Shown: positions 44,004 to 57,600 of the stretch, one piece after another | Numbering within the stretch: position 1 is the first letter of the stretch | How the letters are laid out: each line of letters opens with the position of its first letter | Assembly (NCBI GenBank): GCA_030737875.1 | Contig: CM060911.1 | Span: 89,982,599-90,046,598 of the forward strand | Origin: Allium sativum | Taxonomy: Eukaryota > Streptophyta > Magnoliopsida > Asparagales > Amaryllidaceae | Length of the DNA stretch: 64,000 bases | Direction: 5' to 3' | The notes under the pieces: model-generated | The model's input: only the letters and a program-made list of their open reading frames with translations | What the model was told of the DNA's origin: nothing | The model's database searches: none | Position numbers and translations under genes: made by a program

Positions 44004-47000
44004 TGTAATAACCCGGAAAATACGAGCCAATTTAAAATTTTTAAATTGATTATTTCAAAGGAATTTGAACCATCGAAATAGAATATTTCAATATAATAGT
44101 AAATTAGAAATAGTGAGTCAGTTTGAAAATTTGAATTCATACTTTGACTGACTGTGCAGGGTGGAAAATATAACGGATTTTAGTGAGACAAAAAATATTT
44201 AAATCTGTTAGTCAATACCTTTCTAACGAATCTGAAAAATCGAAGTTTCATAACGGGAATCAAAAGTTATGGCCGAATGAAATTTCAGAAGGTTCGGTAT
44301 ATAGAATATATAGGCCTGGAAAATTGATATTTTGCATACGACCTCGGAATTCGACGAAACCACTTTTGTTGGGTCCGGGATGTCAAACTATTGCTAGGTT
44401 TCAAATTTCATAATTTTTTAAGCTAGTATGTGAGCGTGGCAAAAGAAAATGTGTTTGGTCGATTTCTGTTAAATTGGATCGACCAGAAAATGGCCATTTT
44501 TCAAACGACCTCAGAATCCGACGAAACTAGTTTTGTTGGGACCGTAGGGTCAAAACATAGCTAGATTTATTTTTCTGGAATTTTTCGAATCAGTTTGTGG
44601 CCCTGGCAAATTGAAATGTGCGTTCAGAGTTAAAAATAAAATGTTTTATACTTTAATTTGAAAAATAACTGACTGTAACAGTCGAATTGGCCTATGAAAC
44701 ATATCCCATTGTGTCCGTAATGGGGGTATTTAGCTAGGGGCGACAGTCGTTGGGTTTAAAAAGGAGTTCGTTTAAGAAAACACTATTTAAAAATTTAAAT
44801 ATAGTCTCGGCCAATCATATTTTTCCATTCATAATAAAAAAAAAGTAACAGAAACCCCCCCCCCCCCCCCCGACCACGACTTCGACGGTGGAAAGCCTTC
44901 GTCACCTTCCCAGGCGATTTCCGATCGCCACGGCCAGAATTAGCCCCTCCTCCAGTTCAACTTTTTGTAGTTTTCCCTCCCCTCTTCAAATCCATACCAA
45001 CCTCGCCCAGCATCGTCGAGTATTTCGCCGGATCCGCTCCTCCAAAGTTCGACCGTTCGGAGGTCGATTTCGCCGCCCAGAGGCCGCCGAGTTCAACGCC
45101 GCGGGGCCCGCACATGCGCCTCTCCTCCGCCTACAACCCTGCACTGGCCGATCATCCAACCGCTACACGGTTTGACCAAAAATCGCTAACCTAGTTTTGA
45201 AGCTTTCTGAAAGTGCGTCTTTCTTTGATCTGTACAATTTGAAAAATCATATCTTTTTGGTATGTTGACGAAATTCGATGAAACAGGAAACATCGAGACC
45301 GCAAGGAAGCTCTCTACCCAATAGAAGAAGCTGCGGATTTTTCTGACATCGTCTCGATTTTTAGCGCCCAGAAAACCAAGGTGAGAAATCTAAATTAACG
45401 TGAAATTGAGAAGAAAATGGCGTGTATAATTTATATAAGCGAAATATAAATTACATACGTGTTGTATACCTCATGTACATGCGTAGTGTAAGCTATATAA
45501 GTGAAGTATGAATTTTTACATGCATAGAATAATTGATATATGTGTTGGAATGCGAGTGAAATATAGCAAATATATATTATATTATATATATATACTCCCC
45601 TCGTCCACAAACCATGGACGATATTTATTGTGGTGAATTGGTGTAAAATATTGGATGAAAAATACGAATGGTTGAATAATTGTTTGTGGTTGATATTGTT
45701 TGGTTGTGGTTGAAAAATACCCATTGGTGATTGAAATAAATTGAAAATATTTGTGGAAATAAAAATAAACATGCCGCCTGCGTGCGAATTAGATGCATGA
45801 ATCCCCATTGTCAAAAACCGCGAGGTTTTAAGGTAGAGCGAGGAGCCGTACTAGGGACGGTGCCGGTTTTAACTACCCTGCCGTTATGCTGCCGAAATTT
45901 TGAATAATCTTTGTGTGTTAGAATTATTTTCATATGTTGAAATTATTTTCATGCATAGAAATTAAAGTCATATATGAAACTATGTCCATGTGTTGAAATA
46001 TTCATGTGTTGAAAAGTGTTGTGTGAAAATTTAATTCATTTGTGAATGAATGAAGTGCTTAAACAATAAAAATCACATTTTTAATATATATATATGAAGT
46101 ATGAAAAATATTCGCCTTATATAAATAGTTTCAACAATCAAAATTTCATCTTTTTAATAAGAACAACATAAATAAAATGTCCATGTGTGGAAATGCTCAT
46201 TTGTTGAGAAGTGTGTGTAGTGGAAAAGTTCATATGTTGAATAAAAAGATTGAACGATAAAAATTACATTTTTATTGAAACCATGAAGTGTTGAAACCAT
46301 ACATTGGTTGAATAAATATTATAAACGATAAAAATATCATTTTTATCATATGTGTGATATGCTAAAGATATGCGGACGTTGAAATAAATATTTGTGATAG
46401 AAATATTATTTTTAACATGCATAGGAACTAAATAAAATAGTCATGTGTTGAAATCTATTTTAGTTCGCCAAAATTATCATCTTTTGAAATATGAAGTGTT
46501 AAAAATATCCACTTGTTCAAATAAACGTGCATGAGTTGAAATATACATTAACTAGCTAATGATATGATTTTAGCCTATGCATGCGATATTAGAATGAATG
46601 GTGTTTTTAGACCAAAGTAAGTCAGATATGAAATTGAATAGAAAATGATAAATGTTAGAAAATGTATATATGTACATGCATGTCTATTGAACAGGTTAAA
46701 GCAAAAAGGGGCTAGAGAAGAGAAATAGAATTCTGTGCCCGAAAAATAGGTACACATTTACCGCTTTGTTTGGGTGATGATTTTATGAGCTTGTTGGCTA
46801 GCCGCTTGGCTTTTTCTTTTTCTTTTTGATATGAGACGCCCGTGTGGCTATTTGGGAATTTTCCCAGACCCTCCCATACAAAGGAGGTTATGGCGAAATT
46901 TTCCAAAATTTAAAGGCGTTAGTGAAATAATCGAAGTGGAAACGATATAGGAATTTTTGAATGAGCTATATTTATATAAATATATAAATATAAATAGAAT

Positions 47001-49388
47001 TAAAACGAAACGTGGCCGTGCAGTTCATATTTTGAAACCGTGATTTCAAATGACTAGTGCGGAAGATCCGACCATTGGATTTTCCCGAAACCTCAACCGT
47101 TGGGTTCGCCTTGGAGATATCTTTCCAACGACACCAACTTTGTGAAGATCCGACGGTTGGATTGTCTGGAATGTTTAATTCAAAATTAAGGAAAAACAGT
47201 GCCAGAAACGATTATATTTATATATATATATAAATATAAGTAAATTAAATCGAATAACGACGCTGCAGTTCGTAAATTGAAATCGTAACTTCAAATGGTT
47301 AGTGTGGAAGATCCGACCGTCGGATTTTCCCAAAACTGAAACCGTTGGATTCGTTTTGAAATGACCTTCCTAATGATGTAAAACTTGTGAAGATCCAACG
47401 GTTAGATTTTCCGATATGTGTAAAACAAAATTAGTGAAAAGCAGCGCCAGTGCATCGACACGACCTGAAACGTCGTTTAATTAAATATGGCCGTTTTAAA
47501 TTAAATAAAAATGGCGATGTATCGTTATAAAGTGCTATAGACGATATAGAGTGAAAATGAACCAATTTTGTCGTGTTTGCTTGATATGTGATGGATGAAT
47601 GTATTTGACATGAAAATTATAACTAAATAACTGAAATGTGAATGTTGAATAGTTCAACCATGTGATTAATTGGTTTGAAAATCTAAATATACGTGGATTA
47701 TTTGAAAAGGCCGAGTTTATCTCATTTCAAATAATCGATCGACGTTGAGAAGTCGAAGAGTCGAAGACGACTGAAGACCGACGATCTCCACATTGGATGG
47801 ATGGGCGCTACTGATGCTCGTGATTGGAGTAGCTACCATGAAGGAATTGAAGTAGTAGTCGTCCAAACATATTGTTGATTGTGCGGATATGCGAGGAATT
47901 GGTGCCTCCGGTTTCGTTCAGACCCAGAACAGACTTGTAAATGGACTGTGTGTCTGACATTGGATTTTGTTCTGTGTTGATTGATCTCTGTTAAATATAT
48001 ATCTGTTTGGCGGCAGAGAATTTATTCTCTTGCTTAACGCCCTTCTCTGAGACGTACGAGCTCAGAGGTTATGTATTGACAGAAATCAGTCGCATGGAGT
48101 GGATTGCATGTGTGGCACGCCTATGTGGCATATGATCAAGGCTTCTGTTGCAAAGAAAAGTCTTGTGGTTGATGATCGAAGCATGGTCTGTGTGACGTAG
48201 CTTTGTGTATAACGTGAATTCGCGAGCCTCCCACCTTGGTATGAGTCAAAAACGGGAGACGGACCGCTGGGAGTGCACGACGTTTCTTTCTAGCTATGGT
48301 GGTGTCATTGACCTACCAGCCCTGAAATTATATATACTTTTCACCTGTGTGGTTGTTGGAATGCGAGGTGCCTCGATTATAGGTCTGTAAGGACCGGGAA
48401 ACGTGTGTTCAGGAATTGCCAATCCTCAAAAGTAAGAGAAGACCGGCCCAGCCGATTGCAAGGATCATAGTGGGGTCCTGGGACATTTGCTAGAGTGTCT
48501 CGAACGGAGAGGAGCTTGCCCCTTGCCTCGACTCATGAAGGAATCCAATTTCCAATACGAAACATGCGGACGTGATTGTATTACTAGTATGGCGACATAG
48601 TGGTATGGGTCATTTATGCCGCCTATGATTGATATTTATAATTGAAATCGCTTTTGAAACATATATGCACTAGTAATAATATCAAACACCTTTGTTTTAT
48701 TCGTATGAAGCATCTTTGGCCATTATAAGGTAAAAACTCTATCCTCCGGCTTGCGTTGCATTGTGTGATGGGACCTGAGTCTTATAATGGCTTCATTTTA
48801 TAAAAAGCATTGCGTTGATTTAATCATTTATTTTATTTCATGCACTAGCACTCATTGGAGTAAACCCGTTCCGCGAAAGTGGCGTGGTCCTTTGATTTGC
48901 CTTATTATTGTTGTTAGTAAGTGAGTAGATTTCTCATACCAGTCCCATGACTGACTCGTAGTTTGTTTCACCTTGCAAACTCGGGTGCCCTTATTTTCAC
49001 ACGGGCAGCCTAGTTACAGGTTTCTGACGCACCTTTTGGCTCATGGCGAGGCTTGACTACACCGTGCTGACTTGGATTTTCTCCGCCATTATTGTATCTA
49101 TATTATGATTCCGCCACAGGCGATGTAGACTGATATTCCTTCTGTGTACTCTTTATGTATGATTCCGCCTCCGGCGATGGTGACTGATTATGTATCATTA
49201 TGCACTAAGTTGTATCCTGTACTGTGCTTCTCTGATGTGATGATATTTATATGATTCCGCTGTCATATGTGTGTAAATTATTCTATTTTCTGTTTATGTT
49301 ATTATCTGTGATCTGCTAATGATGATTAATGTGTTATATTCCAATGATTATCCTTAACACCGTGTCACGGGGTTTTGGGATCGTCACA
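44004..49388 (+). repeat. Element F, 3' LTR (5385 bp)
   Basis: Complete LTR, TG...CA, closely matching the 5' LTR parts. It keeps the 85 bp (45034-45118) and about 48 bp (within 48290-48340) missing from the 5' copy. The donor candidate is at 45381, the shared module at about 46780-46912 and the shared block at about 48850-49005. ORFs at 44183-44413, 45431-45814 and 48205-48390 are LTR sequence. Confidence 0.92.
44880..45382 (+). other. GC-rich segment in F 3' LTR (first-exon position)
   Basis: A GC-rich stretch between the TATA-like site and the donor candidate. One frame (44888-45175) is open for about 95 codons with a basic, Ser/Pro-rich product beginning ESLRHLPRRF; here the start codon is GTG, while the 5' LTR has ATG. 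It may be a short upstream ORF or a captured plant sequence. I recognise no family. Confidence 0.5.
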
Positions 49389-49393
49389 CAGGG
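49389..49393. repeat. Target site duplication of element F, right
   Basis: CAGGG, matching 28550-28554. Confidence 0.9.
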
Positions 49394-50572
49394 TCTGCGC
49401 GGAGGAAGGGGACGGAGGCTACATCGCGTCCGAGGTGGGGTCGGGGTATGGTCTGGCACCTGCGGCGAGCGGGAGGGGGTTTCGTTGGGGTCACGCTCGA
49501 ACTGGAGGGGATGGGAGAGGTGCGGTCGAGCCTGGCGGAGGGCGATGGTGGCAGGCGCGACGTGGAGGGAGGGGCGGTGAGGTCGTCGATCGGATTGGGG
49601 ATCGGGGTTTTTCTATCCTTTTTTTTCTGTTTAAATGATCGAAGGGGGGCAGAGATAAAGGAAGAGGGAGAGGTTTTTTTTATTTGTTTAATTAATTAAT
49701 TTTCAAAAAGTTGACTTTTACATACGACCTCGAAACGAGGCCCACCGCCTGTCGTCCGTAGCGTTTTACCCCCATTCCGAACATAATGGGATATGTATCG
49801 CAAGTTGATTTGACTGTTTCGACCAGTTTCCGTTGAATTTACATTTAAATCATTATATTGAATTTTAAACGTACATTTCAAATTACCGGGGTCACATACG
49901 AACTTTAAAAATTCCAGAAAAATATTTTCTAGCTTCGTATTGACGATACGGTCCTAACAAAACTAGTTTCGTTGAATTCTGAGACCGTTGGAAAAATGGT
50001 CATTTTCCAGTCGATTAAAATCAACTAACACTGGTCAAACGCGTTTTCTTTTGCCACGCTCACATATTGATTTGAAAAATTATGAAATTTGGAACCTAGC
50101 AATAATTTGACATCACGGATCCCACAAAACTGGTTTCGTCGAAATCCGAGGTCGTTTACAAAATTCCCTTTTTAAGGGCCTGAATTCCATAGCGACTATT
50201 CAGAAATTTCAACTGGACATATCTTTTGATTCCCGCTATGAAATCTCGATTTTTCGGATTCGTTGGAAAAATATTACAAATTAGATCCTAATGTTTTTGG
50301 TTTCACTAAAATCCGGATTGTTTTGCACCAGGTATATTCAATTGAAGTTTGAAATCGAATTATCGAACTACCGCGCCATTTTCAATTCCTTTTATAATTA
50401 TATATAATTATTTATATTCTAACGACGACACGTATAAATATATATGTTCGAATTATATTCAAAATAAATTTCTCGTCGATATTATTTAAAATAATTCATT
50501 TTAAATAATCAAAATTCGCTAAAATTGCCAAAATAAAAATTTTAAACTGGCCCAGATTTTCGGGTTGTTACA
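49394..50572 (-). repeat. Element E, 3' LTR, upstream part
   Basis: Resumes the E LTR after F: the rest of the GC-rich segment (49394-49620), then blocks with GTTTCGTTGAATTC and GGTTTCGTCGAAATCC, ending CGGGTTGTTACA. It matches 56925-58111 of the other LTR. The overlapping ORFs at 49329-49699 lie in the GC-rich stretch against element sense and show no domain. Confidence 0.88.
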
Positions 50573-50606
50573 ATCTCCCCCACTTATAACTTTTCGTCCC
50601 CGAAAA
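50573..50606 (-). other. Polypurine tract of element E
   Basis: In element sense TTCGGGGACGAAAAGT followed by GTGGGGGAGAT directly before the 3' LTR; same plan as in C and F. Confidence 0.88.
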
Positions 50607-51471
50607 GGAACAAAGTCGAAAGTGGTTTGATCAATCCACTCTACGCTCGATTTGGCTTCCATTCTCCAACTTTTCAGTTTCTGAGAATTTTCAAAAATTT
50701 CAAAAATTTGGCTAACACCCTAAATTTTCGAAAAATTTCGCCATAACCTCCCCTGCACCAGGAGCATCGGGGAATTTCAAATAGCTTCCCCGGTCCTTCA
50801 GATCTCAAAAAGAAAAAGAAAAAGCCAAGCGGCTAGCCAGTAGGCTCATAAAATCATCATCATCCAAACAAAACAGTAAATTATGTAGTAAACATGTACC
50901 TATTTGTCGGGCAAACAAATTTTGTTCTTCGGCTCTAGCCTCCTTGCTATGACATGTTCAATGATATACATGTATACGCAAGCAACTGTGACTAAGTTTC
51001 AATACAGTCCAATATTTGATTCAATTAGGCATAATGGTTCAAAATTATCAAACAAATAAACAAACAACACAAACATCAATCAATTAGTGAATTAGAGTTT
51101 CAAATTCATAATTTTGATATATATATACAAAAAATCTTGTTTTTGATGCCAATTCACAACAATGTGTTCTAACTATATAAGTTTTGGTTCTCACACCAGT
51201 CTAATGGAAATATATTTAAAATCAAACCTTCGTAACACAAACATAATTATTGATGATGCGATCGCTATCATCAATATCATCTCCGGGCTACTAGAGTGTG
51301 ATTTTATATCTATCTAATATACATAACTTCGAATATACGTTCATGACGCGTATATGCAAAACCTTTATATACTAGATTGTCCATATTCAAAATAAATAAA
51401 TAATCAAATACGTAGAATTGATTTAAATTTCAAAACAAAATTGTTTTCATTTGGAAAATATACTCTTCACA

Positions 51472-51508
51472 CTCGTTCTAGGATACTACTGATCCTATCT
51501 CTAACGAG
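51472..51508 (-). other. Second leader hairpin of element E
   Basis: In element sense the outer stem is CTCGTT/AACGAG, AGAGA is unpaired, the inner stem is TAGGAT/ATCCTA and the loop is CAGTAGT. The outer stem differs from F by a compensated A-T to G-C change. Confidence 0.72.
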
Positions 51509-51516
51509 TCATTCTA

Positions 51517-51537
51517 ATTGGATATTACTAATCCAAT
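51517..51537 (-). other. First leader hairpin of element E
   Basis: In element sense ATTGGAT pairs with ATCCAAT around loop TAGTAAT. It is the same size and loop type as the other hairpins. Confidence 0.65.
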
Positions 51538-51597
51538 ATCTGATGAATTCTTTCGTAAGGTTCTAATGTGTCTTGTTCTCGAGCTCTGTAAACGAAA

Positions 51598-51609
51598 GCT
51601 CTGATACCA
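51598..51609 (-). other. Primer-binding site of element E
   Basis: In element sense TGGTATCAGAGC, 2 nt from the 5' LTR end. Confidence 0.93.
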
Positions 51610-51611
51610 AA

Positions 51612-54600
51612 TGTGAAAACCTGTAACTTCCCCGTAAAGGAAAGCGTCGGATAGTTCGAGAACAAGCCACAACAGAACGCATACAGAAGAACATTTCATT
51701 GTATATTACAACGATGCATCAGATCACAAGAATATACAGAGTATAAATAAATATTACACAGAAATGTCAGAGATTTAAATTACATTTAAATACATCGCAG
51801 CGAAAAATAATACAATACACAACTAAAGGAGATATACGGATACAAAGCTTTCCAGATATCGTTCCAGCTGTAAACCAGGATCCTGTGAATATAAATCTGC
51901 AAAACCAAAACTACTAGCTGCCCGTGTCAAAATAGGGGCACCCAGAGTTTAGGTCAAAACAATAAACTCCAGGTCAGTCATGGGACTGGTGTGAGAACTA
52001 AAACAGTTATTAATGTTTATTTTAAATCATTAGGTAAATCAAGGGACCACGCCGTATAACACGGAACGGGTTTCCTCCCAAGAATACCAGTGCATAAAAC
52101 AACAGCACAATGCTAAATAAAGAAAAATGAAGCTGTTATAAGACCCAGGTCCTATCACACAATGCAACGCAAGCTAGGGGATAGGGTTTTCCCTTATAAC
52201 AGCCAAAGAATGCTTGATACGTTTTATATCAAACCATTTGATACTATAGTAAGTGTATAGTGTTTAAAACAATTTCAAATCATAAGTATCAATCATAGGC
52301 GGCATGGGTACCATATATCATGTCGCCATATATATATTTACAAATAAAACCGCAAATGTCATGTATTTGGAAATTGGATTTCCGTCTATGAACCGAGGGC
52401 AAAGATAGTCCTCAACCGATTCGAGACGATCTAGCCCATGTCTCAGGACCCAGACTCAGGTGGGCCTTGGATCGTCAGGGCCGGTCCACCGATGTGGATT
52501 ATTATGCCTGAACACTACGTCTCTCCGCCCTTTGGGGCGTAAATGAGCCAACGAATGGCTCCATCGGACCCGGATCGTCCGATCTAACCGAGGCGCCTCG
52601 CAACAGCAACAACCACATAAGTCAAACTCGTCAGGGCGTGTAAAACCACTGACGCCACTTCTAGCTAGAAAGAAACGCAAGTCCTCCCTGAGGTCCGTCT
52701 CCCGTTTTTGTTTCATACCGGGTGTGAAACTCGCGAAGTAAACGTTACACAAAGCTACACCACAAAGTCCGTGCTTTGATCATCACCACAAGACTTGGCT
52801 TTTCAACAGAAGCCTCGATCAATTGCCACTTAGGCATGCCACACAGGCAATTCACTCCATGCGTTTGATATCCATCAATATATAACCCCTGAGCTCGTAC
52901 GTCTCAGAGAAGGGCGTTAAGCAAAAGAATAAATTCTCCGCCGCCAAACAGATATATATTTAATAAAGATCAATCACACGGACTAAAATCCAATGTCTGA
53001 CACAAAGTCCATTTACAAGTCCGTTCTGGGGCTGAACGAAACCGGAGGCACCTAGTACCTCGCATATCCATCGATCTCCAAGCACGTCTGGACGATCACC
53101 AACTGTTTCCATCTTCTTGGGTGTACAGCCCATTCAAGATCATCAGTAATCACCCAGACAACATGAAGACCTCCGGTCTTCGACCATCGTCTTCATCTTC
53201 GACTTATCGTCGTATCGGTTATTCAGAATGGGATAAACCCGGTCTTCCCGAATAACTCGCGTATATTTTAGATAAGTGTTACACAAACACAACATACGCC
53301 TCATTCCAATTCATCAGTCACTAACCGTAAATTAATCAAGAGAATAATTCCCCAAATATTAACCCCGAAGCCCGAAACCAACATCAGATCAATATCCAGG
53401 AAACCATTCTGCTTAGTTAACCGACAGTTAGTTTCTGAATTTTACATTCATAGGGAAAGGTTCCCATTAATTTTATCCAAGATAAATTCCTTGAATTTAT
53501 TCTTTAATCTTCTTTTGAATTTCGATTCAACTAGTCGGGATTAACGAACCTTATCGAAGTAATCATTTGTTTTAATTTCCCAATCCCAACCTATTCATCC
53601 CATGAAGTAAAACTGGTGTTACTTCATATCTAACACCACGGTGTTATCGGTAAATTCAATTACCTTTTCACGTTCGAATCTAATTAAAGATTTTACTATC
53701 GCCTGGAGCAAAACTGGTGATACTCCATTCTCGATGATTTCAATCTAATTAAAGATTCATTAAAACTCCACTAGTTTTAATCTTTAACTGGGTTAAAGAA
53801 TCAGTGTCATTTAAAACACAGTTCACGATAAACCCAAAATCACATTCCATTAATTATCAGGTTAAAGAACGAGTGTTATTTAAAACACTGTCCACGATAA
53901 ACCCAAAAACGAATATCAATTCAATTCCAATTAAATATTATTTAATTGGTACACTTCATTAAATCTAAACTAAAAAGATTTAATCTTTTCTCAACTGGGT
54001 TCAAGAACAGTGCTAGTGAAGACACCATTCATGACAAACCCAAATCACATTTGATATTCAATACAAGGCTCTGAATAGAAAATATATCGGCTTATATTCA
54101 ATATCAAATTCTACGATTAACAAATGTCGTATTGGAAATAACGATATAAATATATATATCTTTCAAATTTCCATAACAACATCTGTATAATCACGAATTC
54201 CAACATCAAAATATTCCGAAGACAATTTCGATTCAAATCCACTCCAATGCAATCATTGGAAATTCTGGTTATTTTTAAAACCATTTCAAATTCAATTTAT
54301 TTATTTAAAAATAAATAGAATTATAATTCTAGTTCAAAACTAGTTCATTTCGATAAAAATCAATTTTTATCTTTTCAAATTTGGAGTTTTTCATCCCAAA
54401 CTTTCACAAATCATTTCTTATGATTTTACACAAATTATTACTATTTTTAATAGTTTTATCAAGGCCCGTACAGTCGATTTCCAACAATGGCCATCGAACT
54501 GCACTTACAGCGACCTTTTTCGAACTTGATTTGGACGTATCTCCAAATCCAATCGTTAGATTTTGAATTTCTAATATTCGTTAGAAAGCTCTTTTCGATA

Positions 54601-57600
54601 CGAACCCAACGGTTCCGGTTTTAGGAGGATCCGACAATCGGATCTCCCGGAATGTCCGTTTGAAATAAATGGTCGAAATTCGCGAACTGCCGCGGCGCGG
54701 CGCGTTCTATTCAGGCCATTATATTATATATATAATATATATATAATATATATTTCGTCGATTTCTATTTAAAACGAATTATATAAATAGTTTTAAATTC
54801 GCTTCAAAAGCAATTTCAACTTCCTTTTCAATTCAAATCAAAATTGAATTCTTCTTTATAAATTCGTTTTAAAATTCATTTCTATTCAATTCAAATTTCA
54901 ATTCAATTTGAATTCATTTCAATTCGTTTTCAATTCAATTTGAATTCGTTTTCAATTCAATTCATTTCGAAATCGTTTTTAATTCAATTCATTTCGAAAT
55001 CGTTTTCAATTCAATTCATTTCGAAATCGTTTTCAATTCAATTCATTTCGAAATCGTTTTCAATTCAATTCATTTCAAAATCGTTTTCAATTTAATTCAT
55101 TTCGAAATCGTTTTCAATTCAATTCATTTCGAAATCATTTTCAATTCAATTCATTTCAAAATGAATAAAATCGATATAAATATCGTTCACGCCAAAATGG
55201 CGTCAATCTAATCAACACGACTTCATAAATTTATATTTTCAAATATTCTATTTCAAATATTTCTTTTTCAAAATAGTTGTTATTATCAAAATATTTCGTT
55301 CAACACATGACCAATCTCAACGGATGAGTACTATCAACACATGAACCTTTGTTTTATATTGATAAAGATGTAAATTTTATTATTAAAATATTTCGTTCAA
55401 CACATGACCAATCTCAATGGATGAGTACTGTCAACACATGAACCTTTATTTTATAATATTCTTTATTTTCTAAATTGGAATGAGGCCCAATCAATTACCA
55501 TATAAAGTTAATTATATGGATTTTCATACAACACATGTATATCATAGCATTGAAAAATAATCAACCATCAACCAAAGTGTACAACACTGTATAAGCATCA
55601 AATATAGATATTCAACGCTTATAACAGCCTGTCAATCAATCGATCGACATATTTAATCAATCAGGATGAGTGAACTTCAAATTTCATCCCAATACCCGTG
55701 TGGGGTTTCAAACAATCAAACACAGATTTTATTTGTGCAATTGGGCGATGTGTAAAAGTTATCGTCCCAATCAATGTCATTCAAATAGGTGTACATAAAC
55801 AAACCATCCGGTTTGTAAATGAATATTTTATTTTATTCACTTCACGTTAAAAATTATATTTTTAACGATAAAACATTTTATTCTAACATATGAATTTCTA
55901 TTCAGTTCATTCTTTAAATAAAATGATATTTTTATTTATCTAACTTATTTTAGAAAATTTCGGCGGCATAACGGCACGATACTAGAAACGGGACAAGGCC
56001 TAGCCTTATCCCCGGTCTAGTGAAGGCCCACGCCATTCACACATCAATCAAATTCACCAAACAACCAAATTCCAATCAAATCATCAAATTAATTTATGCA
56101 ATCAAACAAACAAGTCCATGGTCTGTGGACGATTGTGTCGGGTGCTGCTAAACACCGTCTGCATCCTAGTATATATATATATAACTAGAAAATGAAATCG
56201 AAAGGTGAGAAATTCTCACAAATAGCTATCCTAGCTCCACGGCTCTTCATTTGCAGAAGTCTTCGTCGTTTCGCCTATTTGTCACCTTCGTTGACCGTAG
56301 CCACTACATATATAAAAATCGAATTTTTACTTCGCTATTCAATATATAAAAATCGAATTTTTACTTCGTCGTTCAATATTTAAAAATCGCATTTTTACTT
56401 CGATGTTCAATATATAAAAATCGCATTTTTACTTCGATGTTCAATATATAAAAATTCCATTTTTACTTCGATGTTCAATATATAAAAATCCCATTTCAAA
56501 AATATAGATTTCGCCTTTATAAAAATAAAGATTTCGCCTTTATAAAAATAAATTTTTATTCTTTCTATATAAAAATTCTTTCTTTATGATGTTAAAAAAA
56601 AATCAAATCTCTACCTTATTAAAAATCGTATCTTTATTTCAATAAAAATCGAATTTTTACTTTATTAAAAATATAAACTTTCCTAAGTAAAAATATTACT
56701 TTTTACCACTAATGAAAATCAAAGAAAATCATAAATTCCCATGAATTGATAATCATGTTTTTCTATACCTAAAAATTATATTTTCCATAACCTAAAAATT
56801 AGATTACTTACAGAGCTTTTAGGGTTTCGATTTGGTAGAGAAGATGGGGGAAAAGGCGGCTGCTGGCACTCGACAGGAGGAGGAGTGGTTCTTCTTGTTC
56901 GTAGTCAGAGAAGCGTTGCCAGGTTCTGCGCGGAGGAAGGGGGCGGAGGCTACATCGCGTCCGAGGTGGGGTCGGGGTATGGTCTGGCACCTGCGGCGAG
57001 CGGGAGGGGGTTTCGTGGGGGTCACGCTCGAACTGGAGGGGATGGGAGAGGCGCGGTCGAGCCTGGCGGAGGGCGATGGTGGCAGGCGCGACGTGGAGGG
57101 AGGGGCCGTGAGGTCGTCGATCGGATTGGGGATCTGGGTTTTTCTTTCCTTTTTTTTATTCCTGTTTAAATGATCGAAGGGGGGGGCCAGAGATAAAGGA
57201 AGAGGGAGAGGTTTTTTTTATTTATTTAATTAATTAATTTTCAAAAAGATGACTTTTACGTACGACCTCGAAACGAGGCCCACCGCCTGTCGTCCATAGT
57301 GTTTTACCCCCATTCCGAACACAATGGGATATGTATCGCAAGTTGATTTGACTGTTTCAACCAGTTTCCGTTGAATTTACATTTAAATCATTATATTGAA
57401 TTTTAAACGTACATTTCAAATTACCGGGGTCAAATACGAACCTTAAAAATTCCAGAAAAATATTTTCTAGCTTCGTATTGACGATACGGTCCTAGCAAAA
57501 CTAGTTTCGTTGAATTCTGAGACGGTTGGAAAAATGGTCATTTTCCAGTCGATTAAAATCAACTGACACTGGTCAAACGCGTTTTCTTTTGCCACGCTCA

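Larger units (their letters stand above)
28555..49388 (+). mobile_element. Element F: Ty3/gypsy chromovirus, probably Tekay/Del, with decayed gag-pol
   Basis: The element starts TGTAATAACCCGG and ends GATCGTCACA, flanked by CAGGG duplications, and sits in the GC-rich segment of the 3' LTR of E. Its parts are a 5' LTR (28555-29587 plus 35177-39401) split by the solo LTR G, a primer-binding site at 39404, a leader, a broken gag-pol (39659-43902), a polypurine tract and a 3' LTR (44004-49388). Domain order Gag, PR, RT, RNase H, INT, CHROMO-like tail marks a chromovirus. It is the only element here with coding remnants. Nearly identical LTRs with several stops suggest either recent insertion of an already defective copy or fast methylation-linked decay. 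Confidence 0.93.
50573..51611 (-). mobile_element. Element E interior, non-coding
   Basis: Only 1039 bp between the LTRs: primer-binding site, two leader hairpins, AT-rich filler, the shared module (about 50712-50850) and the polypurine tract. No gag or pol trace, so any mobility needs proteins in trans. Confidence 0.88.

Noticed and set aside
49329..49699. Three overlapping Gly/Arg-rich ORFs spanning the F/E junction
   Set aside because: They cross a transposon insertion boundary and occur in all three frames of a GC-rich stretch, so they are composition artefacts.
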